Shown here: in pieces, positions 22,676-35,279 of the stretch
How positions within the stretch are numbered: the stretch's first letter is position 1
How the letters are laid out: each line of letters opens with the position of its first letter
From: Litoditis marina
Taxonomy: Eukaryota > Nematoda > Chromadorea > Rhabditida > Rhabditidae
Direction: 5' to 3'
Assembly: GCA_964036275.1 (NCBI GenBank)
Contig: OZ038434.1
Coordinates: 9,009,060-9,073,059, forward strand
DNA: 64,000 nucleotides
Notes under the pieces: generated by a model
What the model was told of the DNA's origin: nothing
Databases searched by the model: none
What the model saw: the letters and a program-made list of their open reading frames with translations, nothing else
Translations under genes and position numbers: made by a program

Positions 22676-23409
22676 TTTGTAATTATGTACAGAAGAGAAA
22701 ATGTGAGAGATCTAGGTCAACCGTTATGTAATGGTAATGAACTAGTTATACAACTGTGCGCAAGATTTCATTTTCTCCCGATCGCAAATGTATGCTAAAT
22801 AAATAAAAAAAACGGAGAAAAACAATGTAGTGTGTAAACAATCGAAAGTTGTATTGTATGATCATCTCACGTGGATTTATGTTGAAAAACTCTCTTATTG
22901 GTCATATTCGCGAAAAAAGAACTCTTGAAGTATCGAAAGAGGTGCTGTTATTCCAGATAATGTGTAATGTTTCTAGGAGAAACATTCTCTCTCCCCTTTT
23001 CTTTGTGATGAACACATGATTTGTAGTTTAATGCCTCTCACACAACTGAGCTGCGCCTCCGAACATATTCGAATTAACAAAGATTTGATAATGTATTTCT
23101 ATGCGAGAACCGCACCATGGTGAAAACTCACAGTTTACTTTTTTTATTTGTCATTTTTGTTTTCTTGCTGATTCTGGCTATCGGTCAGTTGCCGGTGTTG
23201 TCTGTGTTTCCATGGCAACCACCAATGGGGCAACCTATTTTAAACAACCTATCTTGGTTTACTTCAATTCCCACTGTATTTTAACCAGTTATTTCGAATC
23301 TGTTTTCAGTTTTTGTTTTTTATCGTGTGGTTCTCTTTGTAACCGTATGTTTCAGGTCATGATGAGGTTGAAATCGTCGGTTCAGTACAATGACAGAACT
23401 ATTAACGGA
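22676..23409. other. Divergent promoter region, C6-like gene and ifta-1
   Basis: The two start codons face away from each other across about 735 bp. The region contains a perfect X-box at 23206-23219 and several ttncag acceptor-like sites (for example the one ending 23355) that could serve SL trans-splicing of ifta-1. A 122-codon open frame starting at 23101 spans the X-box and ends inside the first ifta-1 intron, so it is not taken as a gene. Confidence 0.65.
23206..23219 (+). promoter_or_regulatory. X-box (RFX/DAF-19 site) of ifta-1
   Basis: GTTTCCATGGCAAC fits the nematode X-box consensus GTHNYYATRRNAAC at every position and is nearly a perfect palindrome. It lies 191 bp upstream of the ifta-1 ATG, within the short distance typical of ciliary genes. 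In C. elegans the RFX factor DAF-19 uses such sites to switch on intraflagellar transport genes in ciliated sensory neurons. The match is direct; use in this species is inferred. Confidence 0.85.
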
Positions 23410-26400
23410 ATGATGGTGTACTTGAGCAAAAAGGTTACCGATTTCTCTTGTCGCACTCGAAATAAGTAAAAATAGGGTTACAAATGAAAATCAAATATCA
23501 AAATACGATTGAAACTGTCAAGTGTCCAAACGTGAACTTTTTGTGAGCCTGTCTTTTGTTCTTGTTCTGGTTCAAAATCGGAGCAAAGGAGCAATAAACT
23601 CACTGTGAATTTCGGAAAATGTAATTTTGCAATTCATAGAGGGAATTGAACTCAAATTCACGTCTTTCCGTTTCTCATACCTTGTTCCAGATAACGATTC
23701 CAACCAAAACCGAACTTCAATGCGTGGAATGGAACCAGAACACAGATTTCGTGGCCACGGGAGGGTCAGGAGGGGTCATGAAGGTCGTCAAACTGGCCCC
23801 AATCGAATACGGTGGACAGAGTCAGTACAATTCTTAGGGAAAATATAGTAGCAATTGTAGTTTGATGGAAAATTATTGACTTTCGGACATGGAAAATATT
23901 TTGACATAAAAAGTGTAACATTTCTACTGTTCTTTCCAAAACTTGTTCATTTTAGCATAGTTCGAGTTATGGACATGAAAGATGAAATGATTTCACACTA
24001 TTTAACCTCAATAAAATGTCATAAAATTTCCAGAAGACATCAAAGGACTCGGTGCGGCTACAAATCTTTCAGTCAACCAGAATCTCGAGGGACACAGTGG
24101 TTAGTGTATTTAGCGATTGTACGACCTCACTAATTGCATTGGTGAGATTTAAGTTTCAACCAACATCTGCTAACATCAGTTATAGAAACACACCACTGAT
24201 TAAAATTATAGCGTTAAAAGAGCGTTACAGATAAAAAAGAGCGTCACAGCTTCACTGATTTCTTCGGAAAAAAATGAAGCATTGATATCGGTTGATTGAA
24301 ACACTTATATCAGACCCGATCAGTGGATTTTTTCCAATTCAGGAACTGTGGTCTGTCTGACATGGAACGAGGTTCATCAAAAGTTGACGTCAAGCGATTC
24401 GAACGGTCTTATAACGGTGTGGGCACTCCACAACGAGAGCTGGTACGAAGAAATGATAAACAACAGGTGGACCTCTTATGTTTATGAGGTTCTATTCTGG
24501 TTTTCTGTAATAAAAGTTACACGCTTTCATTTATTTAGGTTCGTGTTCAGAAAAAAACAGCCAAAAATGAAACCCTAATGAATAGAAAGAACCTATAGAG
24601 GAGAGCTGCGACAAATTGTCCATGGGAGCGCACTAGAGCAGTCCGGTTAGAGGTCAACATGAAAGCAACGAAACAGCAAGACATGACAGTAGTCTCTCGA
24701 TCGATGTTAGATGAGGTCGCGCTTCGATAACTCATATGTCTCCAATTGGATCATGCCATATTCAATATCTTGTGGTCAATTTTGACAAATACAACCAAGT
24801 ATTGACCAATATAATAATTCAGAAACAAAAGTGTGGTGGTGGGGATGGCTTGGAACTTTGACGGAAGCAGAATCGCCATAGCCTATCAAGATGGTTGGTT
24901 TGATCGAATAGACCTTTGAAAGCTGAGACATGTCACAGTTAGCCCCATAGTACATGTTCATGCAAATAAATATTTATAGAAAACTCACAAAGCAAAGGAA
25001 TGACTGCCTTGAAACAAGATCTCGAAAACTAAAAAAGAATGTATGAGGCTCAGTTTAGGGCAGGTGATTGTCGGGACGAACGATGGGAACCGAATTTGGA
25101 ACAAAGATCTCCCCACGGGGCTGGCGGCATGCGATGTGAGTTGAATTCAAAATGCAACGTTTTTTTAAACAACTTGCTCTCAGGAACATTTGATGTTTTA
25201 GTGTTGCCAGTTGTTGTGTTTCTCAGTTCACAACTAAACCGTATAATTCCAGTGGTCCCCAGACGGTAATATGCTCCTGTTCGGTACCAGTGAAGGAGAA
25301 GTGCATTGTTATGATATTCAAGGAATTTTTCTGGTACAGTCCTTTGTTTGTTTTGTCAAGTTTCCTGTTTGTTTTGTCAAATTCAAAATACGCTTTCAAT
25401 GATGAATATTCCAGCAAAAGGTTCACATGGTTGCTTTGGAGAATGTGGAACTAGAAGCAGCTTTGGCGAGTGAGTATCATACCCACCAGTGAGCGTATTT
25501 TTTTCTCAAGACACCTCACCTAGCTGGATCTCTGTATTTGTTTTTTTCTCACTTACTGACTCGATTGCTGTACTCCAATCCTTCAAACTTTTTTTGCAGA
25601 AGATTTGCGTAAGGACAGTATCATCACGTTGAAATGGTGGTACCCGGTTCCGAAGTGCCGTATGTTTGATGGTGAGTTATTTCTCCAGCTGCAAAATGTA
25701 TGCCGTTCAATTTACATTATTCACCAACCAAGAAGTATTACAAAACCAACCTTTTTATAAACAAAGTTTAGTGAGAGAATCATATCGCTCAACAATTTGG
25801 CGAGAAAAATGGATCACGCAATACTAGATATTTTTTAAGATTGCTTATTCTGAAAACTTATGTGAACATAATGTCAAAAATATTACTATTTGACTGAGAA
25901 CACCGCTCACTACTTTACAGACCCTGATTCGGCTGCAATACAGAAAAAGGTTCGTTTGAAGCGTATGAACTCCATTGACTCCACTATGTCTGGGGAACCC
26001 ATTCAGGATACTCGACCGAAATTGATGATAGCCTACGCACACGGGGTTATACAACTGATGAGGAATGACACGGATGCAAGTGAGTTGGTAGATCATGTTG
26101 TGTTTACGTATTTTAATCACATATTTCGAATATGGCAAAATACACGTTTTCAAATACGTACACGGGTGGTAAAAAATGAATAAACAAGCAAAAAAGACGG
26201 CTCATCCGTTTCAGCTCCAATTGTGGCTCGATTCAAGCAAGTGACGATAAGCTGTGCCCGTTGGTCGTCTAATGGTTCTTTCATTGCCGTGGCAGGACTA
26301 CAAACGGACATGCCACCGCAGGAACAGTGCTGTGTACATGTTCTATCGGCCTATGGGGTGGTGAGTTGTTTCCGCTGAGAGAGAATTGTCATTCACCTGT

Positions 26401-29400
26401 TCTGGTCTGTTCTGTTCGTAAAACTTACGAAATGTAGAGTTTTTTCTAAATAAAGATTGCTGAAAATGAACATGTTGTTCGGTTTTGTTGTGTTTGTAGT
26501 TTGATTGCACCTAGATTCTGTTACCATATGAACGTTGTGATATGTGTGAATATCAAATTGTACCCTTTTTTGGGTTTGTTCACCCTTTTTCGAGAATCTT
26601 TCAGAGTTCCACTGCTTCATTGCTCTACAGCGAGTGTTGTCATTTGAAAAAACCACAATTGACACGTTATTGACCGCGAAACAGCGAAAGTACCGCGAAA
26701 GGAATTGTAAAATGTTTTCAGAAACTTACTAGTCTGAAGATTCCTGGAACCGCTCTGAGTGGCTGTGCATGGGATCCCACCAGTATGCGCATTGCCATTT
26801 CAATCGATAGCAATTTGTACTACGGGAACGTTCGACCATTCTATAAGGTTTGTAGTTTGGTATCCAAAGTTTTTTGTGTGTATTAGACCGGATATTATAG
26901 CCTGTTTCACCAATCGATGTACTCCTACAGTAATCCGTCAATTATAAAAGAGGATGTTTTCTAATGAACCAGTCATTACTTTGGTTTCAGATTTCCAGAG
27001 TTAGTAGTAGTGAACATGCTGAAGACACTATCGAAATGTTGAGGAGTTCTGAGTACGCTAATATACCACAATTTGACCTGGAAGAGTTAGCAGATTACTG
27101 TAGAGGGTTATAAGTGGGTGGAACAAACTATACCCGCGAGGTTGCTTGATTTACTTTACTAATATGTTTGTTTCAGTGGGGTTACTGCGGGCAAACTGTC
27201 ATTTACGCATACGAAAGAGAGGACCGAAACGAGTTTCGAGTAGTATTCTACGAAACGAAAATGGATGAAGCATACCCGAAATCAGTTCGCAACTTGGAAC
27301 AGGTGAGTAAAATAGATGACACAGAAAAACCAATTTTCGAGAGTGTATGTACACAACAGAATTGTAACTTCAAATTGTGTGTATTAGAAACGCCACAATG
27401 GATAAACAACTCATGAATACTAAAACCCTATCTTTATAGATGGCTTGTTTTGACAACCATTGTCTGCTCGTGAACCGCGCAAATGATCCAATGGGAACGG
27501 TAGGTTCGATAAACTCAGTCAACAAAATATAACAGTTATTTTTAATATTCATCAATTTGTATATTTCTCTCGTTTCTAGTTTACGAATGCATTCAATTCC
27601 ATTTTTGGAATAAAAAACTTGTTCACGTTGGAGTAGTAACACTAGGACTGAATATTCAATTGATCATGCCCTCTTTTCACACAAAGTACGTTTGTCAATC
27701 AACACTTAACCACTATTCAATAAGTTTGAAACACGATGGCGACAATGCAAATCAATGTTCCGCTTCAAGTCGTTCTTTCAATTTTGATTCCAGTTTTTCG
27801 TCCAACTGTGCAACGGGATTGGAACACCAGTAGATTATAAGGTTAGTCGAAAACTTCTACGAATCGATGCCCGTGGTTATTAATTTTAATAATGAAACGT
27901 TCTCCTAAACCGAAATTTGATAAGTTTATAGACTAAAGCTAATTTTTCAGTACGTGGACGTCGAGCCGAAGTGCGTGGCCCTCCATGCTACGACGGCCGT
28001 GATAGCCGGATCGGAGTCATACTTTATCTGGCACTTCACACTCCCCCAACGGTCAACCATGAGCGTGGGAACCGTACACAAACAACAGGATGATGTGTGA
28101 GTTGTATGCAGGAAAATAACGTGGTATGGTTGATTCTACGAATATTTCGATATTGGATCCACAATGATAGGAGTGTGTCATCAACACACTAGTTCTGATT
28201 ATATTTGAGGTATACCCAACAACCTAAATCATTTCTTACAGAGTACACGTGCTGGATAATTCCCCGATTGGAAACGAGTTGGGTATGAGGAGAAAGGTAT
28301 GTGGAAGTTGGACTGTTATTTTATATTTATTATTGTTTCGTAAAATGAGTTTTCACAAGGACGCCATAAATTTAACTTATCTGCCCGAAACATGATAATA
28401 GCCGAACCAATGGTGTTCAACCGATTATTATTAATTTCATTCAACCTCATTGAGTTCCTGGTGAAACAACATGAATTATGTTTAGAACCTGCAAGCTGTC
28501 TTCAAACCTTCCACTCAAAAAGTAACTTTTCAGTTCCAGCGAGGAAACGACAGCATCAGCGCAATTTGCATGGGAGACACTTTTTTCTTGGCAGTACGTG
28601 AAGATTTCATTAAAAAAAAATCAGGAAGTCAAAATCGCTCAAAACTCGTTTTCAGCCGCATCGGCGGAGTAAAGTAAAAGAGAGAGAAGTAGTTCAGTGT
28701 AGTGTCCTTTTGGGTTTTCTTGTAAGTGGTTTTCTCTCTCATCAAATTCTCTAACTCACCTAAATCGTATTCGTTCTTTGATGGTGCCTTTGAATACTAA
28801 ATTGAAGCTGAAGTAGAATTTAATTTGAGAAATACATTTTCAGGCATGCGAGTCTGGTGCGTTGTTCAAGATTGGCTTGAGCGACGGTGCTGTTCAGCAA
28901 AGGTTTTCGGTACCCCAGAACATTGTACAAATGAGCTTGAACTCTACTTTCAAGAGAATCGCCACACTGGGTGGGTACAAGATTGAGTACAACGCATTTC
29001 CCATTGTTAGAAAGTAACATTTAGCAAGCGAATTGTCACACAATCTTTGCTAAAAACTTTTACACTCAATATTGTAGAGTTGGTTAGTTTGTGTCGAAGC
29101 GAGCATTCAGAAACGTGCAATAGTGGGAAAACTGCAATACTCAATATCCAGACCACAACAGCAGCCTGCAGTTTTTCGATCTGGAAGAAACATCTATCAA
29201 CAAGGTCCCCAGTATGGAACGAAAGGACGTTTGGAGTTTCTGTTGGGAATCGGTCAGTTTTCGTTGAATTCACGTTTGGATTTTGTTTAAGGGTCGACGA
29301 ACTCAAACATAACTGGCTTTTCAGGAAAACGAGGACACTATCGCGTACAACGAAAAGGGTAAAATGGTGGTGATGCGGAACGGTGAGATGGAAGACCCAA

Positions 29401-32400
29401 TGAGCGCCGTCGGGTTGGTTTGTACAAACTATAAACATTACAATCAAAATGAAATCTAATAAAATCACACTACAACTACTAAATAATACTAGTGAAGCAG
29501 GTTGGACTACGTTAAAGTCCATTACGAATCAACACCTTCAGAAATTTTCGCGGGTTACTTTGTTATTTCATTTCACGACAAAAGGGACTGAGGTAGGAAA
29601 TAACGCTTGAATTGGTTAATCTACGGTTCCCGTGAACAGCTTTATTCAGTTACATCTGCTCCTTCAAAGGACTCACAGTTAGAACGGTTGTGGTAGAATA
29701 CTTCCTTCTGAAACCAGAAAATCCAGAGCGAAAGTACGTCGTGGACATCGAGATAAAGGTGGGCTACAGACTTATTTCGTATTCTTTAACACCAATATAT
29801 TAAATCTATGTTTGTTTTCTCTTGAAGCCTGCAAAGTTTGTTGCCCTAATTTTGTTAAACACACTGGTCACATATAAGGCTCATATGACTGTTTTGTCTG
29901 ATTTCAATACTGATTTCCAGTCACTCCGGGATGCCAAGTATTTGCTGGAGCGCATGAAGATTCAGGAGGCCTCTCAGTACATCGAGCGAAACCCACATCC
30001 AAGATTATGGTGAGTGGGAAAGGCTGACTAAAAGTCTACTGGGGGCTCGTGGATCCTTTGTATGAAATAATCAGAAAATCAAAACACTAAAAATTCACTG
30101 AAATCCACAAAACCTAAATAACACCTTCTAATCATTCAAATGTATCAACCTCAAATCATAAACCATGAACTTAGGTCCCTCTTGGCTGAAGTTGCTCTCA
30201 AACGACTGGATACTCCGACAGCCGAACATGCGTTTGTGAGTTTTTCGGAGGACTTTTTCCGGCCTGAAACCCTGGTTATACAGCACACACCCCTACAGTT
30301 TAATGAAATTTTCCAAGAATCACTCATAAAACTCCATATTTAGGTTATGCTCAACGACTATTGTGGACTGCAGTTCTGCAAACGACTGAAAAATGTCCAA
30401 AGCAACGAGGTGAAGAAAGCGGAGGTTCAGTCACATCTTGGCAAATTCGAGGAAGCCGAGAGAATATATGTGGACAACGACAGACGGTTGGTCGCCATTA
30501 TTTTCATCACAAAGTTGTTTCCATTTATAGATATTTTCAATCCAATGTGGACTCCTACAGTATGAAATCAAGAGTTAGACTTCGCTTTCAAAATTTCAAT
30601 GTTTTAGTAACTCAAAGCCTCTGAATGCATTTCTATACGCTGTACCACTACTATAAGCCTTCTTCAAAAAATTGTGTCGACAATATTTCGTTTATCACAC
30701 TGTTCCGACAAAATTATGTTCACAATTGAGTTTTTTACATGTCCCTGGCTTATAGTGCTTCGTAAGTGAATTTCAACAATAGCTCGGACGCGATAATTTA
30801 GTAAGTTTTGGGACTCCAGTGCGACTAGGATACCTCTGGCGCGAAGGGTGTGTCATTCTGGCCGAGTGGTCTAAGGCGCTGCGTTCAGGTCGCAGTCCTC
30901 TTCGGAGGGCGCAGGTTCGAATCCTGCGGATGACAGAATTTTTGCTTCGACACTTTTGATGAAATTTGTACTTCACAAACATGGCTTTTGACTTTCTGAA
31001 GGGTTTACCGTTTACGTGAACGATAGGAACATCACTATCTCGTAATGTTTTTTAACTGGAGCGACAATTGTCCTTTAGACCACTGTGAACAGTTTACGAC
31101 TGTTTCAAAGATGAATGATGAACTGATGAACAGGTTTATGTTATTCGGCGTATTCCAGTGATCTCGCCATAGAAATGTATCGAAAAACGCACGACTGGAT
31201 AAACGTTTTGAAGCTGCTGAATCAAGGTGGAGTGGGCGGGGCCAACGAGGATACACTCAGACAAGAAGCCTGGAACAAAGTCGGAGACCACTACGCAGAT
31301 CGACAGAAGTGGTAATCTTTCTCACGTGTGCCAAGTTTACCTGCCTATATGTAAAGATGTAAGTCGAGAGGTCAGTCACGTGAATCGTACGGAACACATG
31401 ATAATATGGAAAAGGTTCTACGATGAACATACGGTTATGTAATTACACGTTTTTCGTGAATCACGGAGAACGTCCCTACTTCGCTTGTGATGTTGACAGA
31501 TGAAGTAACCCTCGGCGTGTAATAAACATGTAGAATGGATCGTTAACCACATAGTTCAACTCATTATGTATGGTTCATTATCCATCCTCAAATGCCTTCT
31601 CATAGAAAAACACTTCCTTAACTCAGAAGTATTTTCGATTCACTGAAAAAACAACTTTAGGGAAATGGCGGCAAAGCATTATGAGCAGGCGCACAACGTG
31701 GCCAGTCTGTTCAACTGCTACGTCCACATGGACGACTTCGTTGGTCTCGGAGTATTGGAAAGACAACTGCCCGACGGCCATCCGCTACTCGATGTTAGTT
31801 GTTTATATAATTTCGTAAAACTACCACCGAAACAAACTTTCAATAGATGTTATTGATGCTGAACTCTCCCTTTTCAAGCTCTGAGACAACGATCGTTCTT
31901 CGTAAGCAATATCTTTCTACTAATTATGTGGTAGTACAACCAGAATGAAAACAGAACAACAACACCCTTCAACAGCTTTTACAATCATTCGACCGAACGA
32001 GTTATGTTCTCAGTAGTTGCATGGATTTGGCAGAACCTCGAATTTCTTCAGGAGATCGGTTACTTTTTCGGAGCATCAGGCTTATGTGAACAAGCGGTCA
32101 AGTGTTACATCAGAAACGACAAGGTGAAGGCAGCGCTGGATGTCTGCATTCGTCTGAATCAGTGGGATATGGTGAGCAATGTATTCATGAACAGAACAAA
32201 TCAATGTTAACCGTAATATATGGGAGGTAAAGAACTAGATGAGATGTAAACACTTGCAAATTATTGCATTGCTTGGGATATTTGTGGCGCCCGAGTTATG
32301 GTGTCATGACCAAAAGATAGTCGTAATCTGATTATTGTAGAAAAACAATAAAGATGACAAACGGAATGAACAAAAATTGTGAAGCTCACAAATCATCAGT

Positions 32401-34842
32401 GAACTAACGATGAAAATATCAGTTTAAACGATGAAAGTTCAGGCGGTGGAGCTATCTCGAATTCACAACTTGCGTGATGTGGATGGACTTTTGAGTAAAC
32501 ACGCAGCAGAACTGACTGGCAGTAACGAGAGAACGCTGGCAGCTGTTCAGTTGTACAGAAGGGCGGGCAAATTTCTCGACGCCGCGAGAATTGTCTATGA
32601 GGTGAGTGAAAAGTTGGAATTGAAAAGATGGTTGTGTTGTGTATATCGTGTTTGACATGAGAACTCTAAAAGTTCTTGATGTTCATGTACTGCTCAAAAA
32701 ATTATTCTGTTCAGGGATACAACAGAAAAATAAGTATATTTCCAATAGTTGTCAAATATATTTTGACCGAACTAACCTTTGCATGTTGAAATTTGGAGGT
32801 CTTAATTTTATTTTATAGATAGCCGATGAAGAGCGAAAACGTGTTGCCGAATGTCTGCGACTAAAAAAATTGTACGTGATGGCTGCTCTTCTAATCGAAG
32901 AATACCGTACTCACAATCGTGCCAAGGTTGCCCTGGAGAAGGGAAAGAAAAACGAGGATGTAGGTCATATATGATATGTAAATCAGTCTCCGAGTACGTG
33001 AGACATTCCCGTGAAAACCTCTCCAGATTTCCTCTGTTTGTTCAAATAAAGTGAACAACCCATTACATAACTTGATGAAACTGAGAACAGGAGCGTCAAT
33101 TATGTTTTTTTTGCAATATAACGGAAAAATCAACAGTAATAACTACTAGTGCGTTGAACAAAAAGAGCATTTCTATTTGTGATTGTTCGTTTTTGTTTCA
33201 AGGCTTCTGTGGCGCTGAGCGGTCTTTTGGAGGAGGACACCACCGTGTCCCTAGAGGACAGTAGAATGATAGACAGGGCGTGGAGAGGGGCACTCGCATA
33301 CCACTTCTTCATGATGGCACAGCGACAATTGTACGAAGGTACGAACATTCCTTTACTTTTTAAAATCGGACAATTACGAGAAGTATGAGAGAAACTGAAT
33401 GCAAAAGTATGGTTTCATATACTTCAGATTATTAAGTGAGTGAGAATTAAATAACGTTCAACGAGTATCAGCCAGTATGTAGTTACGTGGAAAATATGAC
33501 AAAATATGACCTGTGAAATCAGTGTTTTCTTTAATCAACCTCTATTTGAACGCTTCAGGAAATCCAGACGCTGCGATGAAAACTTCTATGCACCTGACGG
33601 AATACGAAGATATTCTGGATCCCGTTGAGGTCTACTCACTTCTTGGTACGTGGAATAGTGAAATAATCTCTGAAATTTGTGAATGAGAATGTTTTATGAA
33701 TTGTATGTAATAATGTTCCTGGAACCTAACTGATCCACACAAGAAACTAGCGTGAAGAGGTTAATAATGAACGGTTCTCCAAAATGTGCAGTTCAGATTG
33801 AGCAAATGTTTCTATACAAAATTAGCTTTTAGCTGTAACTGTTGTACAATTCGATTTTTGAAGCTCGTAAAAGAAAAGAAGTGACTTGTTTCCAAAACTT
33901 TGAATCTTGGATATCTACACAATGTTCTGTCAAAACATCTATTCTTTTCTAGCCTTGTCGAGTTGTGCGAATCGACAATTTTCTGTCAGCAGTCGAGCCT
34001 TCATCAAACTAGAGACGCTGGACACAAACGAGAATAAAGAGGAGTTCCAGCAACTAGCGCTGAACATTTTCAGCAAGTGAGTCTTTGTCGTTCCAACAAA
34101 CATGGCTGTCTGTGATAATATTTCTATTCAATGTTATTATCTTAATCGTATTGTTTCCCACTACCGCTTTGGATTCCGCAGAGGTCATGTGGCCAAATTT
34201 CATGTCGAATTAAACTTTTCAGATACGAGTAGAAATCGAAGTAATAATGCACAAGTGCAACAAATAATTTTCTCCACTCTTCCGACAGAAAGTTATACGT
34301 GTAGAACCTGGTCCTAATAATACTTTTTTGATTAAGGTTTGCGGCAGATTGTGCTATTTTCAGATACCCACCGACCGACACTCGACAACAACAAGTGAAC
34401 TGTACCGGTTGTGAGAAACTCATCCCCGACTACGCACAATATTGTAGTGACTGCGACACCAAGGTACGAATTCACTCTCAGAGAAAGTCGGAGAGAGAAA
34501 AAGACGAAGAGAGAGAGAGAGAAGGAACAGAAAGGAAAACAATATAATGAATAGATCAATGTTTAAATACAAGTTTCTTACAAATTAATTCAAATGAGAA
34601 AGAAGTGGCATTGATAATAATGAAGCAATATTTTAAGACATGGAGTAAAATCAAATCAATTTTTTATTAAAATGGGCACATATAACAAAGTGAATTCCTT
34701 CCAGTTCCCTATCTGTATTGCTTCGGGTCGACCCCTGATGGACTATCAGTTCTGGCTGTGTCCTGTATGCCGCCAACGGGCCTACGAACAGTTCATCCAA
34801 CACCACCAATTCTGCCCGCTTTGCCATGAGAAAATAGTCTAG
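23410..34842 (+). CDS. ifta-1: WDR35/IFT121, intraflagellar transport complex A subunit
   Basis: 35 exons, 1,211 residues, complete. Exons: 23410-23433, 23691-23820, 24034-24099, 24343-24466, 24823-24893, 25059-25135, 25253-25333, 25415-25469, 25600-25671, 25921-26079, 26215-26360, 26722-26847, 27177-27302, 27440-27499, 27794-27841, 27951-28096, 28242-28296, 28534-28593, 28844-28970, 29152-29252, 29325-29413, 29650-29758, 29921-30009, 30175-30235, 30344-30486, 31159-31311, 31661-31793, 32052-32171, 32443-32601, 32819-32959, 33203-33338, 33559-33645, 33953-34076, 34364-34463, 34705-34842. The protein starts MMVYLSKK like other WDR35 proteins. WD40 repeats fill about the first 600 residues ([37 protein letters not shown]). 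The alpha-solenoid follows ([30 protein letters not shown]). The C-terminus has paired zinc-type cysteines: CTGCEKL, CSDCDTK, CPVCRQR, CPLCHEK. Human WDR35 is about 1,180 residues. It acts in retrograde cilium transport and membrane-protein entry. The upstream X-box agrees. An earlier in-frame ATG at 23359 is possible. AATAAA lies at 35080-35085. Confidence 0.97.
30852..30935 (+). tRNA. tRNA-Leu (anticodon CAG)
   Basis: A complete class II tRNA. The acceptor stem GTCATTC pairs with GGATGAC with one G-U. The A box is TGGCCGAGTGG, the anticodon stem CTGCG/CGCAG encloses loop TTCAGGT with CAG at 30886-30888, the long variable arm is gtcctcttcggagggc, and the B box is GGTTCGAATCC. Discriminator A is at 30935 and a TTTTT pol III terminator follows at 30938-30942. 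No intron is present. It lies in an intron of ifta-1 (between exons ending 30486 and starting 31159) on the same strand. Confidence 0.97.
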
Positions 34843-35279
34843 TTTTGTTGACAAACAAATCTTGAACTCTTATCTTTCTTCCTCAACCGGGTTATCAGAG
34901 ACTATGTGTACTAAACATTCCAATTTTTCTGTTTGTATTGTACTAGACCAAAAACCCTGCATGAGGAAAATATTTTCCATCTGTGATATGTGAAGTGTCA
35001 ATGTTTTCCCTGTTCTGCTGTTTTTCTCGTTCTATGTATTCATTAACATCATAATCGTAATACAGGGCAAATCTATCCAAATAAAGTTGCATATTCAAAC
35101 GTTATACCCTATTGAAAATTCCGAATAAATGTTCAAGCACCCATTAGAGAGCGCAATAGAAGGGTGAGTACTATTCTTTCTTAGCGATCATTAAATGTGT
35201 AATGTTTGATGTATAATTGCGATGAAAGCGGTTCACTGAGGTAACATTTATTATGAGCTATAGAAAGATTATATAATTA
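34843..35279. other. Convergent 3' regions of ifta-1 and cbd-1
   Basis: The plus-strand AATAAA at 35080-35085 (second at 35124-35129) should end ifta-1 transcripts. On the minus strand AATAAA at 35252-35247 lies about 30 bases beyond the cbd-1 stop. No other gene is seen, and the two 3' UTRs probably come close to each other or overlap. Confidence 0.7.

Noticed and set aside
23101..23469. 122-codon frame covering the ifta-1 promoter
   Set aside because: It spans the X-box, runs into the first intron and has no homology; only its end coincides with the true first exon.
29007..29522. 171-codon minus-strand frame
   Set aside because: It is antisense to ifta-1 exons and introns and shows no recognisable domain.
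29503..29590. Possible extra ifta-1 exon after 29413
   Set aside because: An acceptor exists, but joining 29413 directly to 29650 restores the conserved GYICSFKGL sequence known from WDR35 proteins.
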